18,762 nt of DNA from Rhizobium sp. Q54 (GTDB lineage: Bacteria > Bacteroidota > Bacteroidia > Flavobacteriales > Flavobacteriaceae), in the NCBI GenBank assembly GCA_943324395.2, contig CALPLL020000009.1:1-18762 (forward strand). The letters run 5' to 3'. A program made the position numbers and the translations under genes. Shown one piece after another: positions 10,301 through 18,054 of this stretch. Each line of letters begins with the position of its first letter. Position 1 is the first letter of the stretch. A model generated the notes under the pieces. The model saw nothing but the letters and a program-made list of their open reading frames with translations. It searched no databases and was not told where the DNA came from.

Positions 10301-11421
10301 ATGGAGTTGGAATCGCCAAAGAGTATGTAGACAAAATTTTTGATTTATTTTTTGAAATCCCAACTAATAATGAGGTTCAAGTAAATTACAACAAAGGAAC
10401 TGGAATTGGTTTATCCATAGTAAAGAACATTGTAAACCTTCACAAAGGTATTATAAGTGTGGTTAATAAACCTAGCAAAGGAGTAATTTTCAAAGTGGTT
10501 ATGAAATTGGGTAAAAGCCACCTATCTGAAAAAGAAATCATTAAAGACTTTAAAATCAGTGATGATGTAGCACAATATGAAGTTCAATTAGAGAACTCTC
10601 AAAACATCGATCAAGAGGATATTAGCGATATAGAAGTTAGTGAAGAAAAGTTAACCATTTTAATTGTAGAAGATCATAAAGTGCTTCGTTCTTTTATGAA
10701 AAACCTACTTAAAAAAGAGTACAACGTTATTGTTGCTGAAAATGGAGAAATCGGTCTTAAAAAAGCATTAAAATTCATTCCTGATTTAATTGTTAGTGAT
10801 GTAATAATGCCTGAAATGGTTGGAACAGAATTGTGTGCTAAAATTAAAGAGAATATAAAAACGAGTCACATTCCAGTAATATTATTAACGTCAAGATCTT
10901 CGTTGATTTATAAAATTGAAGGATTGGAAAGTGGCGCTGATGACTATATTAGCAAACCATTTGATTTAATGGAATTTAAGCTAAGAATCAAAAATCTATT
11001 GGTCTCCAAGCAAAGACTCAAAGCTAAATTTTCTTCAGAAGATAGTTTTAAACCAAGTGAAATTGCTGTTTCTTCGCTTGACGAACAATTGTTAAAGAAG
11101 GCATTCAAAGTAGTAGAAGACAATATTTCCAATGAACAATTTGATATTCCATTTTTTTGCGCAGAATTGGGCGTGAGCCGAACCATGCTATTTACTAAAA
11201 TTAAAGCGTGGACCAATTTTACTCCGAACGAATTTATTCACGAAATTCGAATGAAAAGAGCTGCCCAATTATTAGAACAAAACAAAATTAATATCTCTCA
11301 AATAAGCTATAAAGTAGGGTTTAATAATCCTAAATATTTTAGCAAATGCTTCCAAAAGAAATTTGGAGAAACTCCTTCACAGTATCAGAGTAAATTCTCT
11401 AACGATACTAATATTGCCTAA
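7345..11421 (+). CDS. hybrid two-component system sensor/regulator (HTCS) of PUL type
   Basis: 1358 residues combining sensor kinase and transcription factor in one inner-membrane protein. Order: signal peptide (1-20); about 14 Reg_prop blades with the repeated W-[IV]-G-T...G-L pattern, enough for two seven-bladed periplasmic propellers; a Y_Y_Y domain (about 695-778); one membrane helix (about 783-806); HisKA with H840 in NISHEFRTP; HATPase with N957, D985 (VDDNGVGI) and the GTGIGLS box (1018-1024); receiver with E1109/D1110, phospho-acceptor D1152 and K1204; and a C-terminal AraC-type helix-turn-helix (about 1250-1350). All catalytic residues appear intact. Members of this class bind oligosaccharides released from the target glycan and activate nearby genes. 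Its place between the uronate pathway and the enzyme operon suggests that it controls one or both. The 70-base upstream gap suggests its own transcription, but I find no clear promoter there. Confidence 0.95.
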   Translation: MKKALYYIFFIFLSVQCFSQSSLYRLKNITTVNGLSQSSVIAIHQDLKGQMWFGTRDGLNRYDGSNITVFRNNPKDSLTICNNDILSIEGDKSGNLWVGTYNGLNFYNPVSNVFKHYFHGNSANSLCNNTIWNIKEIDNEIWIATAGGLSILNKSTQKFISVLHNSKNSSSLPNNFVLSVYKTKKGAIWVGTARGLCQLVDRKGSSFVFKEFYSSNDESLYIQDIKEDKNGTIFVATKQNGLLKLDLITNKFVQYSQNLADSDVRTIDFDKSGVAWVGTYEGLFTIQKSGNVIKVYNNLDKKLSFGKIKAVFTDKKGSVWIGSYYNGISFWDESNNNFTNINQNSGLSSLSYDVVSSLASNSNSIYIGTEGGGITVLDSKTGLTSKINGVAVNNVKSLYLSNSGILWIGTFTEGIAAYDTKSKKFINELINPNLKSILKESGVYVIKRGRKEGILWIGTFGKGLIRYDSNSKTYQMIGNDNYFDNFLTNNRVRALLIDKKDNLWIGTQSGLNVINLNDFDNNTYHIKHYFFDNKLLSGDDILSLYQDKSDKIWVGTKAKGLYVYDGSNFNKINIKKDDFEVTSIHSLSEDDNSNLWMSSNFGIIKYNLKTKISFVYDQKSGLVSNEFNDNAFLKLGNTKFYYGGPSGITYFDTKKLPVNKYSPQVILTDFKIANKSINVANENDILEKSISYTKTLTLSYDKANFTINFATPNFINSTNNQYSYRLVGLDNEWTTTSSTFATFTIQNSGTYTFEVKGANNDGVWNEIPTTLEIVVKPAPWKSWWAISIYLLLIWASLYGFVWIVKSKEKLRQELLLEYRENERSKEDNNAKLQFFTNISHEFRTPLTLILGPLQQILLNYNGTNEMYKKLLVIESSANHLLKLINRLMDFRKYETNQFNLEAAEGNIVKYVKEIFLSFTEYAKDGGYKYTFESSDEEIIVYFDRLKLERVFYNLISNAFRYTPKGGEIIVRIKKEKNEVIIEVDDNGVGIAKEYVDKIFDLFFEIPTNNEVQVNYNKGTGIGLSIVKNIVNLHKGIISVVNKPSKGVIFKVVMKLGKSHLSEKEIIKDFKISDDVAQYEVQLENSQNIDQEDISDIEVSEEKLTILIVEDHKVLRSFMKNLLKKEYNVIVAENGEIGLKKALKFIPDLIVSDVIMPEMVGTELCAKIKENIKTSHIPVILLTSRSSLIYKIEGLESGADDYISKPFDLMEFKLRIKNLLVSKQRLKAKFSSEDSFKPSEIAVSSLDEQLLKKAFKVVEDNISNEQFDIPFFCAELGVSRTMLFTKIKAWTNFTPNEFIHEIRMKRAAQLLEQNKINISQISYKVGFNNPKYFSKCFQKKFGETPSQYQSKFSNDTNIA

Positions 11422-11579
11422 TATTATTGTTTTTATTTCCATTTTGGATTTTTGAATACCCTATTTTGTATTATTGAATTCTAATCTCATTTTATATTTG
11501 TAAGATATACTAGGAATTTAATATTCCGCAACAAACTGTGGTTAATTTAATCGTGGTTTATAAAATTTGAAAATAGAAA
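11422..11579. promoter_or_regulatory. intergenic control region before the exported-enzyme operon
   Basis: This is the largest gap in the window (158 bases), placed between the HTCS and the first enzyme gene. It contains a match to the Bacteroidetes promoter (listed separately), an inverted repeat GGAAT-N5-ATTCC at 11513-11527, and a direct repeat GTGGTT at 11538-11543 and 11553-11558, 15 bases start to start. The repeats lie in the presumed leader and could be regulator half-sites, but such short repeats also occur by chance in AT-rich DNA. I see no clear terminator for the HTCS gene. Confidence 0.45.
11474..11500 (+). promoter_or_regulatory. candidate Bacteroidetes-type promoter (TTG-N16-TATATTTG)
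   Basis: TATATTTG at 11493-11500 is an exact match to the TAnnTTTG -7 element used by the primary sigma factor of Bacteroidetes. A TTG at 11474-11476 lies 16 bases upstream, slightly short of the usual spacing, and a TTTG at 11465-11468 is an alternative. Transcription would start near 11507 and give a leader of about 70 bases before the GH88 start codon. No equally good match was seen in the other intergenic gaps. Confidence 0.45.
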
Positions 11580-12752
11580 ATGAAGAGATTTTTAATTGTA
11601 ATTTTTGGCTGTTTGTTTTTGTCAGTGTCTGTTACTTCTCAAGCACAAAATAAGCCATCAGATAAAACCCTAAATAAAAACATAAGCGCAAGATTTAGCT
11701 ATCTATTGGATTTCCCTGTTGATTCTGTTGCCATTCCAAGAAGCGTTAATCTTTCAACGGGAATTTTCAAAAAAGTAAAATCTAAAGATTGGACAAGTGG
11801 TTTTTTTCCAGGTACACTTTGGCAAATTTATAAATTAACTGGAGATGTAAAATACAAAGAAAAAGCAGCTGTTTGGAATGCTTTTATTGAAAAAGAAAAA
11901 CACAACGGAACTACTCACGATATGGGTTTCAAAGTATATAGTAGTTTTGGAAAAGGTTTAACAGTTGTAAATAATGACAAGTATAAGAAAATTATCGTTA
12001 AAAGCGCCCAAACGTTAATTACCAGATTCAATTCCAAAATCGGTGCAATCAGATCTTGGGATCATAGTAGAGAACTTTTCGATTACCCAGTAATTATTGA
12101 TAATATGTTGAATCTCGAATTGCTATTTGAGGCATCAAAAATTTCGGGAGATCCAACTTTTAGAAACATTGCAATCCAACATGCAAATACAACTCTTAAA
12201 AATCACTTTAGAAAAGACAACAGTTGTTATCACGTAGTTGATTACGATACAATTTCAAATGGTGTTAGAAAAAAAGCTACTTTTCAAGGATTTAGTGATG
12301 AATCGTCGTGGGCGAGAGGCCATTCTTGGGCAGTTTACGGTTTTACAATGTGCTATCGTTATACCAAAAACAAAGAATATTTAAAGCAAGCAGAAGCTAC
12401 GGCAAAATATTATATCAATAATATAAATATGCCAGAGGACGGAATTCCGTATTGGGATTTTAAAGATCCAAGTATCCCGAATGCTCCTCGTGATGCGTCT
12501 TCAGCAGCGGTTATGGCATCGGCTTTAATAGAATTGTATAATTTTACTAAAGACAAATCTTATCTTGATTACTCAAATAAGGTTATAAATTCACTAAGTT
12601 CTGATAAATATCTTCTTAACAATTATGTTAAGGTACCATTTTTATTAGATCACAGCACTGGGAACTGGCCCAAAAAAGACGAAATAGATCAGCCGATTAA
12701 CTATGCTGATTACTATTTTTTAGAAGCAATTATTAGAAAACAATCTCTTTAA
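11580..12752 (+). CDS. GH88 unsaturated glucuronyl hydrolase
   Basis: Exported enzyme that removes the 4,5-unsaturated uronic acid left at the non-reducing end of lyase products. The 390 residues comprise a signal peptide (about 1-22, ending SQAQ) and an alpha/alpha-barrel. The two essential aspartates of the family are visible as D114 (THDMGF) and D174 (IIDNMLNL), matching D88 and D149 of the Bacillus enzyme. Other family marks are WTSGFFPG at 71-78, SDESSWARGHSWA at 239-251 and RDASSAA at 304-310. These favour GH88 over the related GH105. Its presence implies that a polysaccharide lyase acts upstream in the pathway. It heads the enzyme operon, only 4 bases before the GH2 gene. Linkage preference and tolerance of sulfate cannot be read from sequence. 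Confidence 0.93.
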   Translation: MKRFLIVIFGCLFLSVSVTSQAQNKPSDKTLNKNISARFSYLLDFPVDSVAIPRSVNLSTGIFKKVKSKDWTSGFFPGTLWQIYKLTGDVKYKEKAAVWNAFIEKEKHNGTTHDMGFKVYSSFGKGLTVVNNDKYKKIIVKSAQTLITRFNSKIGAIRSWDHSRELFDYPVIIDNMLNLELLFEASKISGDPTFRNIAIQHANTTLKNHFRKDNSCYHVVDYDTISNGVRKKATFQGFSDESSWARGHSWAVYGFTMCYRYTKNKEYLKQAEATAKYYINNINMPEDGIPYWDFKDPSIPNAPRDASSAAVMASALIELYNFTKDKSYLDYSNKVINSLSSDKYLLNNYVKVPFLLDHSTGNWPKKDEIDQPINYADYYFLEAIIRKQSL

Positions 12753-12756
12753 TTTT

Positions 12757-15177
12757 ATGAAATTTAATTTTTTACAAAACCGACTTAACGTATTAACTAT
12801 TTTATTTTTATTTAGTTTATCAGCTATTCAAGCCCAAAATTTAGAAAGATCTAAAACGAATATTAATTTGGGTTGGAATTACCTTGAAAACGATACCAAA
12901 AATAGTTCAGATGCAAATGCTGCGACCAATTGGGTGGCGTTAAATTTACCCTATACTTGGAACAATCAAGATGCTACCGACGATCAACCAGGTTACAGAA
13001 GAAGTGCTAGTTGGTTCAAAAAAAATCTAGCTATTGCAACTATAGATTCCAATAAATTATACAAATTATACTTTGAAGGGGCTAATATTACTACGAATGT
13101 TTACGTAAATGGAAAACAAGTTGGCGAGCACATAGGAGGTTACATCGGTTTTACATTTGATATAACCAATTTTATTCATGAAGGTAATAATGAAGTTTTG
13201 GTTCGTGTTGACAACAGTTATAATATTGAAGTTATTCCATCTCAAAAAAGTGATTTCATTATATTTGGAGGAATTACAAGAGATGTTTGGTTACTTTCTA
13301 TGTCAAAAAGTAACATTGATAATATTAAAATTACTACTCCTCAAGTTTCTGAAAAATCGGCTACTTTAAAAGTTGTTGCTACTACTAAAAACTTAACTAA
13401 AATTTCTGATTTTGAATATTCAGCTCAATTAACCAATCCAAAAGGCAAAGTTGTTGCAACGAAAAAAGGAAAAATTACAGGAGAAACAACCTCAATTGAT
13501 TTTAATGAAGTTAAAAATCCTGAATTATGGGACGTTAATAAACCTAATTTATATTCCGTTTCAGTTTCATTATTAGAAAAAGGAATTCAAAAAGATAAAG
13601 TCGATGATAAAGTTGGTTTCAGATGGTTCGAATTTAAAGACAACGGACCCTTTTATCTTAATGGAAAAAGAGTTTTAATTCGTGGAACACATCGTCATGA
13701 AGAATTGGCTGGGGTAGGAGCGGCAATGTCTAATGAGCAACACCGAAAAGATTTTGAATCCATTAAAGAAATGGGAGCTAATTTTGTTAGACTAGCACAT
13801 TATCCTCAAGATCCTGAGGTTTATAAAGCTTGTGATGAGTTAGGATTATTAGTTTGGGACGAATTACCTTGGTGTCGTGGTGGAATTGGAAATGCAGAAT
13901 GGCAAACGAATTCTAAAAACATGTTGGTTGAAATGATCAATCAAAATTACAATCATCCTTCAATTATTTTGTGGTCTTTAGGAAACGAAATGGGTTGGTT
14001 GCCTGATTTTCCTGATGGAGATAATCCAAAAAAAATGACTGCTTTTTTGAGCGAATTGAATAATATGGCTCATCAATTAGATCCTACTCGTAAAACCGTA
14101 ATCCGTAAATATGAAGAAGGTTCAAAAATTGTTGACGTTTTCTCTCCTTCAATTTGGTCGGGATGGTATTCTGGAAGTTACAAAAGTTACAAAAAAGCAA
14201 TCGACAAATATAAATTGGATTACAAACATTTTATCCATGCAGAATATGGTGGTGACAGTCAAGTAGGTAGACATTCTGAAAATCCAATTAATGGCGAAGG
14301 GGTAATAAAAACGGAAGGTTGGGAAGAAGCAATTGTTCAAACTAAAGTGGCTAATATTGCTCAAATAGGGGATTGGAGTGAAAATTATATCGTTGATTTA
14401 TTTGATTGGCATTTACATATTTCAGAAAACGACCCAACATTTGTTGGAAATATGCAATGGGCATTTAAAGATTTTGCAACACCATTGCGCCCAGAAGACG
14501 ATATTCCTTATATGAATCAAAAAGGATTGGTAGATAGAAACGGTAATCCTAAAGATGCTTATTATGTATTTAAAAGTTATTGGAGCGAAAAGCCATTTAC
14601 GTACATAGAATCGCACACTTGGACAGATCGACAAGGGCCTAAAAACACACCAAGAACAATTTGCGTTTTCAGTAATTGCCCTAAAGTGGAGTTGTTTTTA
14701 AACGGAGTTTCTTTGGGAGTAAAAAATCGTGATATTACCGCTTATCCAGCTTGTGGATTAACATGGGATGTAAATTTTGCCGATGGTAAAAATAATTTTG
14801 TAGCCGTAGGTATTTCAAAAGAGGGTAAAAAAGTAAACGATAATCTTGATGTAAATTACAGATATGTTAAAAATGGAGCTGCAGATGGATTGAAGTTATC
14901 AGCTGAGAAAATGAAGAACGGTAATTATTTAGTAACCGCAATTGCAGTTGATAAAAACAATATGCGTTGTTTAGATTATGAAGATCGCGTTTATTTTCAA
15001 TGTTTATCTGGTGGTGCAACTATGAAAAATCAAGGAACTCCAACTGGAAGTGAATCGATTAAAATGTCAAATGGAAAAGCTGCAATTGAAGTAGTTCCAA
15101 ATTCAAAAGGAGAATTTATTGAAATGAATATTCTGAACCAGAATTTCAAAGGGGAATATTTAAAATTTAAAAAATAA
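12757..15177 (+). CDS. GH2 glycoside hydrolase (beta-glucuronidase or beta-galactosidase type)
   Basis: 806 residues with a signal peptide (about 1-26, ending IQAQ). The N-terminal jelly-roll sugar-binding domain (about 30-185) is followed by an immunoglobulin-like domain (about 190-290), a TIM barrel (about 295-605) and a C-terminal beta domain (about 630-806, containing VELFLNGVSLG, as in DUF4982-like regions). The acid/base is E411 in SLGNEMGW and the nucleophile is E496 in HAEYGGD. RGTHRHEE at 309-316 marks the barrel entrance. N587-Q588-K589 aligns with the NxK motif that recognises the uronate carboxylate in beta-glucuronidases, but NxKGL also occurs in GH2 beta-galactosidases, so specificity is open. 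It probably removes an exposed beta-linked sugar after lyase and sulfatase action. The periplasm is the likely location. Confidence 0.9.
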   Translation: MKFNFLQNRLNVLTILFLFSLSAIQAQNLERSKTNINLGWNYLENDTKNSSDANAATNWVALNLPYTWNNQDATDDQPGYRRSASWFKKNLAIATIDSNKLYKLYFEGANITTNVYVNGKQVGEHIGGYIGFTFDITNFIHEGNNEVLVRVDNSYNIEVIPSQKSDFIIFGGITRDVWLLSMSKSNIDNIKITTPQVSEKSATLKVVATTKNLTKISDFEYSAQLTNPKGKVVATKKGKITGETTSIDFNEVKNPELWDVNKPNLYSVSVSLLEKGIQKDKVDDKVGFRWFEFKDNGPFYLNGKRVLIRGTHRHEELAGVGAAMSNEQHRKDFESIKEMGANFVRLAHYPQDPEVYKACDELGLLVWDELPWCRGGIGNAEWQTNSKNMLVEMINQNYNHPSIILWSLGNEMGWLPDFPDGDNPKKMTAFLSELNNMAHQLDPTRKTVIRKYEEGSKIVDVFSPSIWSGWYSGSYKSYKKAIDKYKLDYKHFIHAEYGGDSQVGRHSENPINGEGVIKTEGWEEAIVQTKVANIAQIGDWSENYIVDLFDWHLHISENDPTFVGNMQWAFKDFATPLRPEDDIPYMNQKGLVDRNGNPKDAYYVFKSYWSEKPFTYIESHTWTDRQGPKNTPRTICVFSNCPKVELFLNGVSLGVKNRDITAYPACGLTWDVNFADGKNNFVAVGISKEGKKVNDNLDVNYRYVKNGAADGLKLSAEKMKNGNYLVTAIAVDKNNMRCLDYEDRVYFQCLSGGATMKNQGTPTGSESIKMSNGKAAIEVVPNSKGEFIEMNILNQNFKGEYLKFKK

Positions 15178-15199
15178 TCAATTTTTTTAATTCTTTCAA

Positions 15200-16372
15200 A
15201 TGAAAAATTTAAGTAGTAGAGTTTTAATTTTATTTTGTTGGGCTTCTCTTTTGAGTTGTTCCAATATGAAAATGGCTTTTGACTTAAATGCTATTGAAAG
15301 AAGTAGAGAAATTGAAAATGCCAACGTTTATTTATCAGAAACTCCTAAAACCATTACAGCTTCTTTTTGTGAAAGAAGTGCTGGAAATAAACATGATTTC
15401 TATTCTGAAGGGGATTATTGGTGGCCGGATGATAAAAATCCAAGCGGCCCTTATATTCGTAGAGATGGCTTGACTAACCCAGCAAATTTCACCTTTCATC
15501 GCGATGCATTAATCCATTTTAGTCAATTATCTGGTGCTTTGGCTTCAGCCTATGTTTTAACCAATGATAATAAATACGCTCAAAAATTAGCTCAACATTT
15601 GAAAGCTTGGTTTGTAAATGAAGATACCAAAATGAATCCAAATTTGCTTTATGCTCAAGCTATAAAAGGTGTTGCTACAGGAAGAGGAATTGGAATTATT
15701 GATACCGTTCATTTGGTTGAAGTTACTAAAGCAATTCACGCAATTGAAAATTCAGGGATGCTTTCAGTATCAGATTTAGCAACTGTTAAATTATGGTTTT
15801 CTAATTATTTAAACTGGATCACCACTCACGAATACGGAATTGCAGAACGGGATAATGGAAACAATCACAGTGTTTGTTGGACAATGCAGGTTGCCGCTTT
15901 TGCAGATTTAATTGGTGATGAAAAAACGATGGATTTTTGTAGAAATTTCTATAAATACACCTTGTTACCCAATCAAATGGAGAAAGACGGTAGTTTTCCT
16001 TTAGAATTAAAAAGAACAAAACCGTATGGATATTCCTTATTTAATTTGGATGCGATGACGAGTATTTGTCAAATATTATCTACAAAAAAGGACAATCTAT
16101 TCGTTTTTACAACCAGTGATGGAAAAAATATAGAACTAGGAATAAAATTTATGTTTCCATACATAGAAAACAAATCACTTTGGAAGTACCAACACGATGT
16201 AATGTATTGGGACGAATGGCCAGTGCGTCAATCTAGCTTGCTTTTCGGTGGATTGGCTTTCAAAAACAAGAAATACATAGAATTATGGAAATCGCTTAAC
16301 GCCAATTTTACTACGCCAGAAATTGTAAGGAATATGCCGGTTCGAAATCCTGTTTTATGGGTAATTAAATAA
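15200..16372 (+). CDS. alginate_lyase-fold polysaccharide lyase, PL38-like lipoprotein
   Basis: 390 residues with a lipoprotein signal: hydrophobic segment then LLSC, so Cys20 is the probable lipidated residue and the protein is likely anchored to the outer or inner membrane. The mature part belongs to the alginate_lyase alpha/alpha-barrel superfamily. EGDYWWPDD (70-78), GPYIRRDG (83-90) and NPANFTFHRDAL (93-104) are strong family blocks. Probable active-site residues are N222/H223 (GNNHS), R272 and Y278 (RTKPYGYSLFN), by analogy with the Asn/His/Arg/Tyr set of PL5. I recall the same blocks from PL38, known for glucuronan- or alginate-type substrates. The glucuronate pathway next door and the adjacent GH88 favour a glucuronan-like polymer. 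It sits 22 bases after GH2. The family call is firm; the substrate is inferred. Confidence 0.82.
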   Translation: MKNLSSRVLILFCWASLLSCSNMKMAFDLNAIERSREIENANVYLSETPKTITASFCERSAGNKHDFYSEGDYWWPDDKNPSGPYIRRDGLTNPANFTFHRDALIHFSQLSGALASAYVLTNDNKYAQKLAQHLKAWFVNEDTKMNPNLLYAQAIKGVATGRGIGIIDTVHLVEVTKAIHAIENSGMLSVSDLATVKLWFSNYLNWITTHEYGIAERDNGNNHSVCWTMQVAAFADLIGDEKTMDFCRNFYKYTLLPNQMEKDGSFPLELKRTKPYGYSLFNLDAMTSICQILSTKKDNLFVFTTSDGKNIELGIKFMFPYIENKSLWKYQHDVMYWDEWPVRQSSLLFGGLAFKNKKYIELWKSLNANFTTPEIVRNMPVRNPVLWVIK

Positions 16373-16434
16373 TTAACAGTTAAACTAAACTCAATTCACA
16401 AAGTCTAAAGATAAATAATAAACAATAAATAATA

Positions 16435-18042
16435 ATGAAAAAATTAATCGCAGTATCCCTTTTAGGTTTAATATCATTTTCACCTATTATCGCCCAAGAA
16501 AAAACAAAACCTAATGTGCTTTTTATAGCTGTAGATGATTTAAAACCTTTGTTAGGTTGTTACGGAAATACATTGGTGAAAACACCAAATATTGATAGAT
16601 TAGCAAAAATGGGAACCGTGTTTTTAAATAATTATTGCCAACAAGCGGTATGTGGACCTACACGTGCAAGTTTATTAACAGGAATGCGTCCTGATTATAC
16701 CAAAATACGCGATTTAAAAACCAAAATGCGTGACATGAATCCTGACATTTTAACTTTACCTCAGTATTTTATAAGTCAAGGATACACGACTTCTGGTGTT
16801 GGTAAAATATTTCACCCAAGTTGTGTAGATAAAAAAGTAGATCCTCAATCGTGGTCGGTTCCATTCTTTTTCGCAAAGGATTCTGATTATGCTAATGGAG
16901 CTCCAGTACAAAAACACTATCAATCACCAGAATTAAAAGCGCTTCAAGCTACTGCAGATGCTGCTCCAAAAGAGGATAAAGAAAATAAGAAATCTAAAAA
17001 AGAAGATTTAGATGAAGATGGAGGAAGTTCGAGAGGACCAGCGTTTGAATGTCTAAATTTACCTGATAACGCCTACGAAGATGGGGTTAGCGCTTTAATT
17101 GCTGAAAAGCAAATTATAAAATTATCTAAAGATAAAAAACCGTTTTTTATGGCGGTAGGTTTTCATAAACCACACCTTCCATTTGTATCACCAAAAAAAT
17201 ATTGGGATTTATACAATCGTAATGACATGCCAGTTGCTGAATTTCAAGAGCATGCTTTAAATAGTAAAATCTTTTCTTATCAATATCCTGGCGAATTGAC
17301 CAATTATTCAGGTGTTAAAGAATTTGCTAAATTTGAAAAAAACGATAATAATGAATTTAAATTAGCTATCGATAAACAAAAAGAATTAGTACATGCCTAT
17401 TATGCTGCAGTTTCTTATACTGATGCTCAAGTTGGAATACTATTAAATACATTAGAAAAATTAGGTTCTCTAAATAATACGATAATTGTTCTATGGGGAG
17501 ATCACGGTTGGCACCTTGGAGATCATGATATGTGGGGAAAACATACCAATTATGAACAAGCAACCAAAGCACCTTTAATTATTGCTGCTCCAGGATTAAA
17601 ACCAGGACAAAGCAAATCGATGACCGAATTCGTTGACGTTTTTCCAACACTTTGTGAATTATCGGGAGGAAAAATTCCAGCAAATTTAGAAGGAAAAAGT
17701 TTAGTTCCCGTTATGAAAAACAATAAAGTTTCAGTAAAGGAGTACGCGATGAGTCAATATCCAAGAAAAATGCCAAAAGCTGACATTAAAAAAGAAGACG
17801 GTAAAGGAAAATTAATGGGTTATTCAATGAGAACTTCTCAATATCGTTATACTGTTTGGTTGAAGAATTTTACAAGCGACCAGCCTTATAGCGCAGATAA
17901 AGTATACACATTAGAATTATACGATTATACCAAAGATCCATTGGAAAAAGTAAATGTTGCCTATGAAAAAAACTACGCTTCAGTAGCAGCTGACTTGGAT
18001 AAAAAAATGGTAGATTATTTTAATTCAAAAGTTTCTAAATAA
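16435..18042 (+). CDS. S1-family sulfatase, iduronate-2-sulfatase-like (first of a tandem pair)
   Basis: 535 residues, signal peptide about 1-20 (ending IIAQ). It is a formylglycine sulfatase: C73 in CGPTR (CxPxR) is the residue converted to formylglycine by a maturase, with R77. Metal-binding aspartates are D34-D35 (AVDDLKP), and D356-H357 with the IDS-type GDHGWHLGDHDMWGKH block (355-370). VGFHKPHLPFVSP and NIDRLAKMG resemble human iduronate-2-sulfatase, which suggests the S1_7 group and a 2-O-sulfated uronate, but this group also has other substrates. A lysine/acid-rich loop (about 174-199) precedes SRGPAFEC. It starts 62 bases after the lyase gene; that gap is AT-rich and contains only a small TTAACAGTTAA palindrome (16373-16383). 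Periplasmic location is likely. Confidence 0.93.
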   Translation: MKKLIAVSLLGLISFSPIIAQEKTKPNVLFIAVDDLKPLLGCYGNTLVKTPNIDRLAKMGTVFLNNYCQQAVCGPTRASLLTGMRPDYTKIRDLKTKMRDMNPDILTLPQYFISQGYTTSGVGKIFHPSCVDKKVDPQSWSVPFFFAKDSDYANGAPVQKHYQSPELKALQATADAAPKEDKENKKSKKEDLDEDGGSSRGPAFECLNLPDNAYEDGVSALIAEKQIIKLSKDKKPFFMAVGFHKPHLPFVSPKKYWDLYNRNDMPVAEFQEHALNSKIFSYQYPGELTNYSGVKEFAKFEKNDNNEFKLAIDKQKELVHAYYAAVSYTDAQVGILLNTLEKLGSLNNTIIVLWGDHGWHLGDHDMWGKHTNYEQATKAPLIIAAPGLKPGQSKSMTEFVDVFPTLCELSGGKIPANLEGKSLVPVMKNNKVSVKEYAMSQYPRKMPKADIKKEDGKGKLMGYSMRTSQYRYTVWLKNFTSDQPYSADKVYTLELYDYTKDPLEKVNVAYEKNYASVAADLDKKMVDYFNSKVSK

Positions 18043-18054
18043 TTAATTAAGATT

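Noticed and set aside
14149..14634. Antisense open frames inside the GH2 gene
   Set aside because: They overlap the catalytic barrel of a clear GH2 enzyme and resemble no protein family.
16373..16434. TTAACAGTTAA palindrome and AATAAATAA runs as terminator or operator
   Set aside because: Five-base AT-rich arms without a GC stem or T-tract are too weak; such runs are expected in this base composition.
5595..18042. Type IX secretion C-terminal domains on the exported enzymes
   Set aside because: The C-termini of the beta-helix, GH88, GH2, lyase and first sulfatase proteins end within their own folds, without the extra C-terminal sorting domain.
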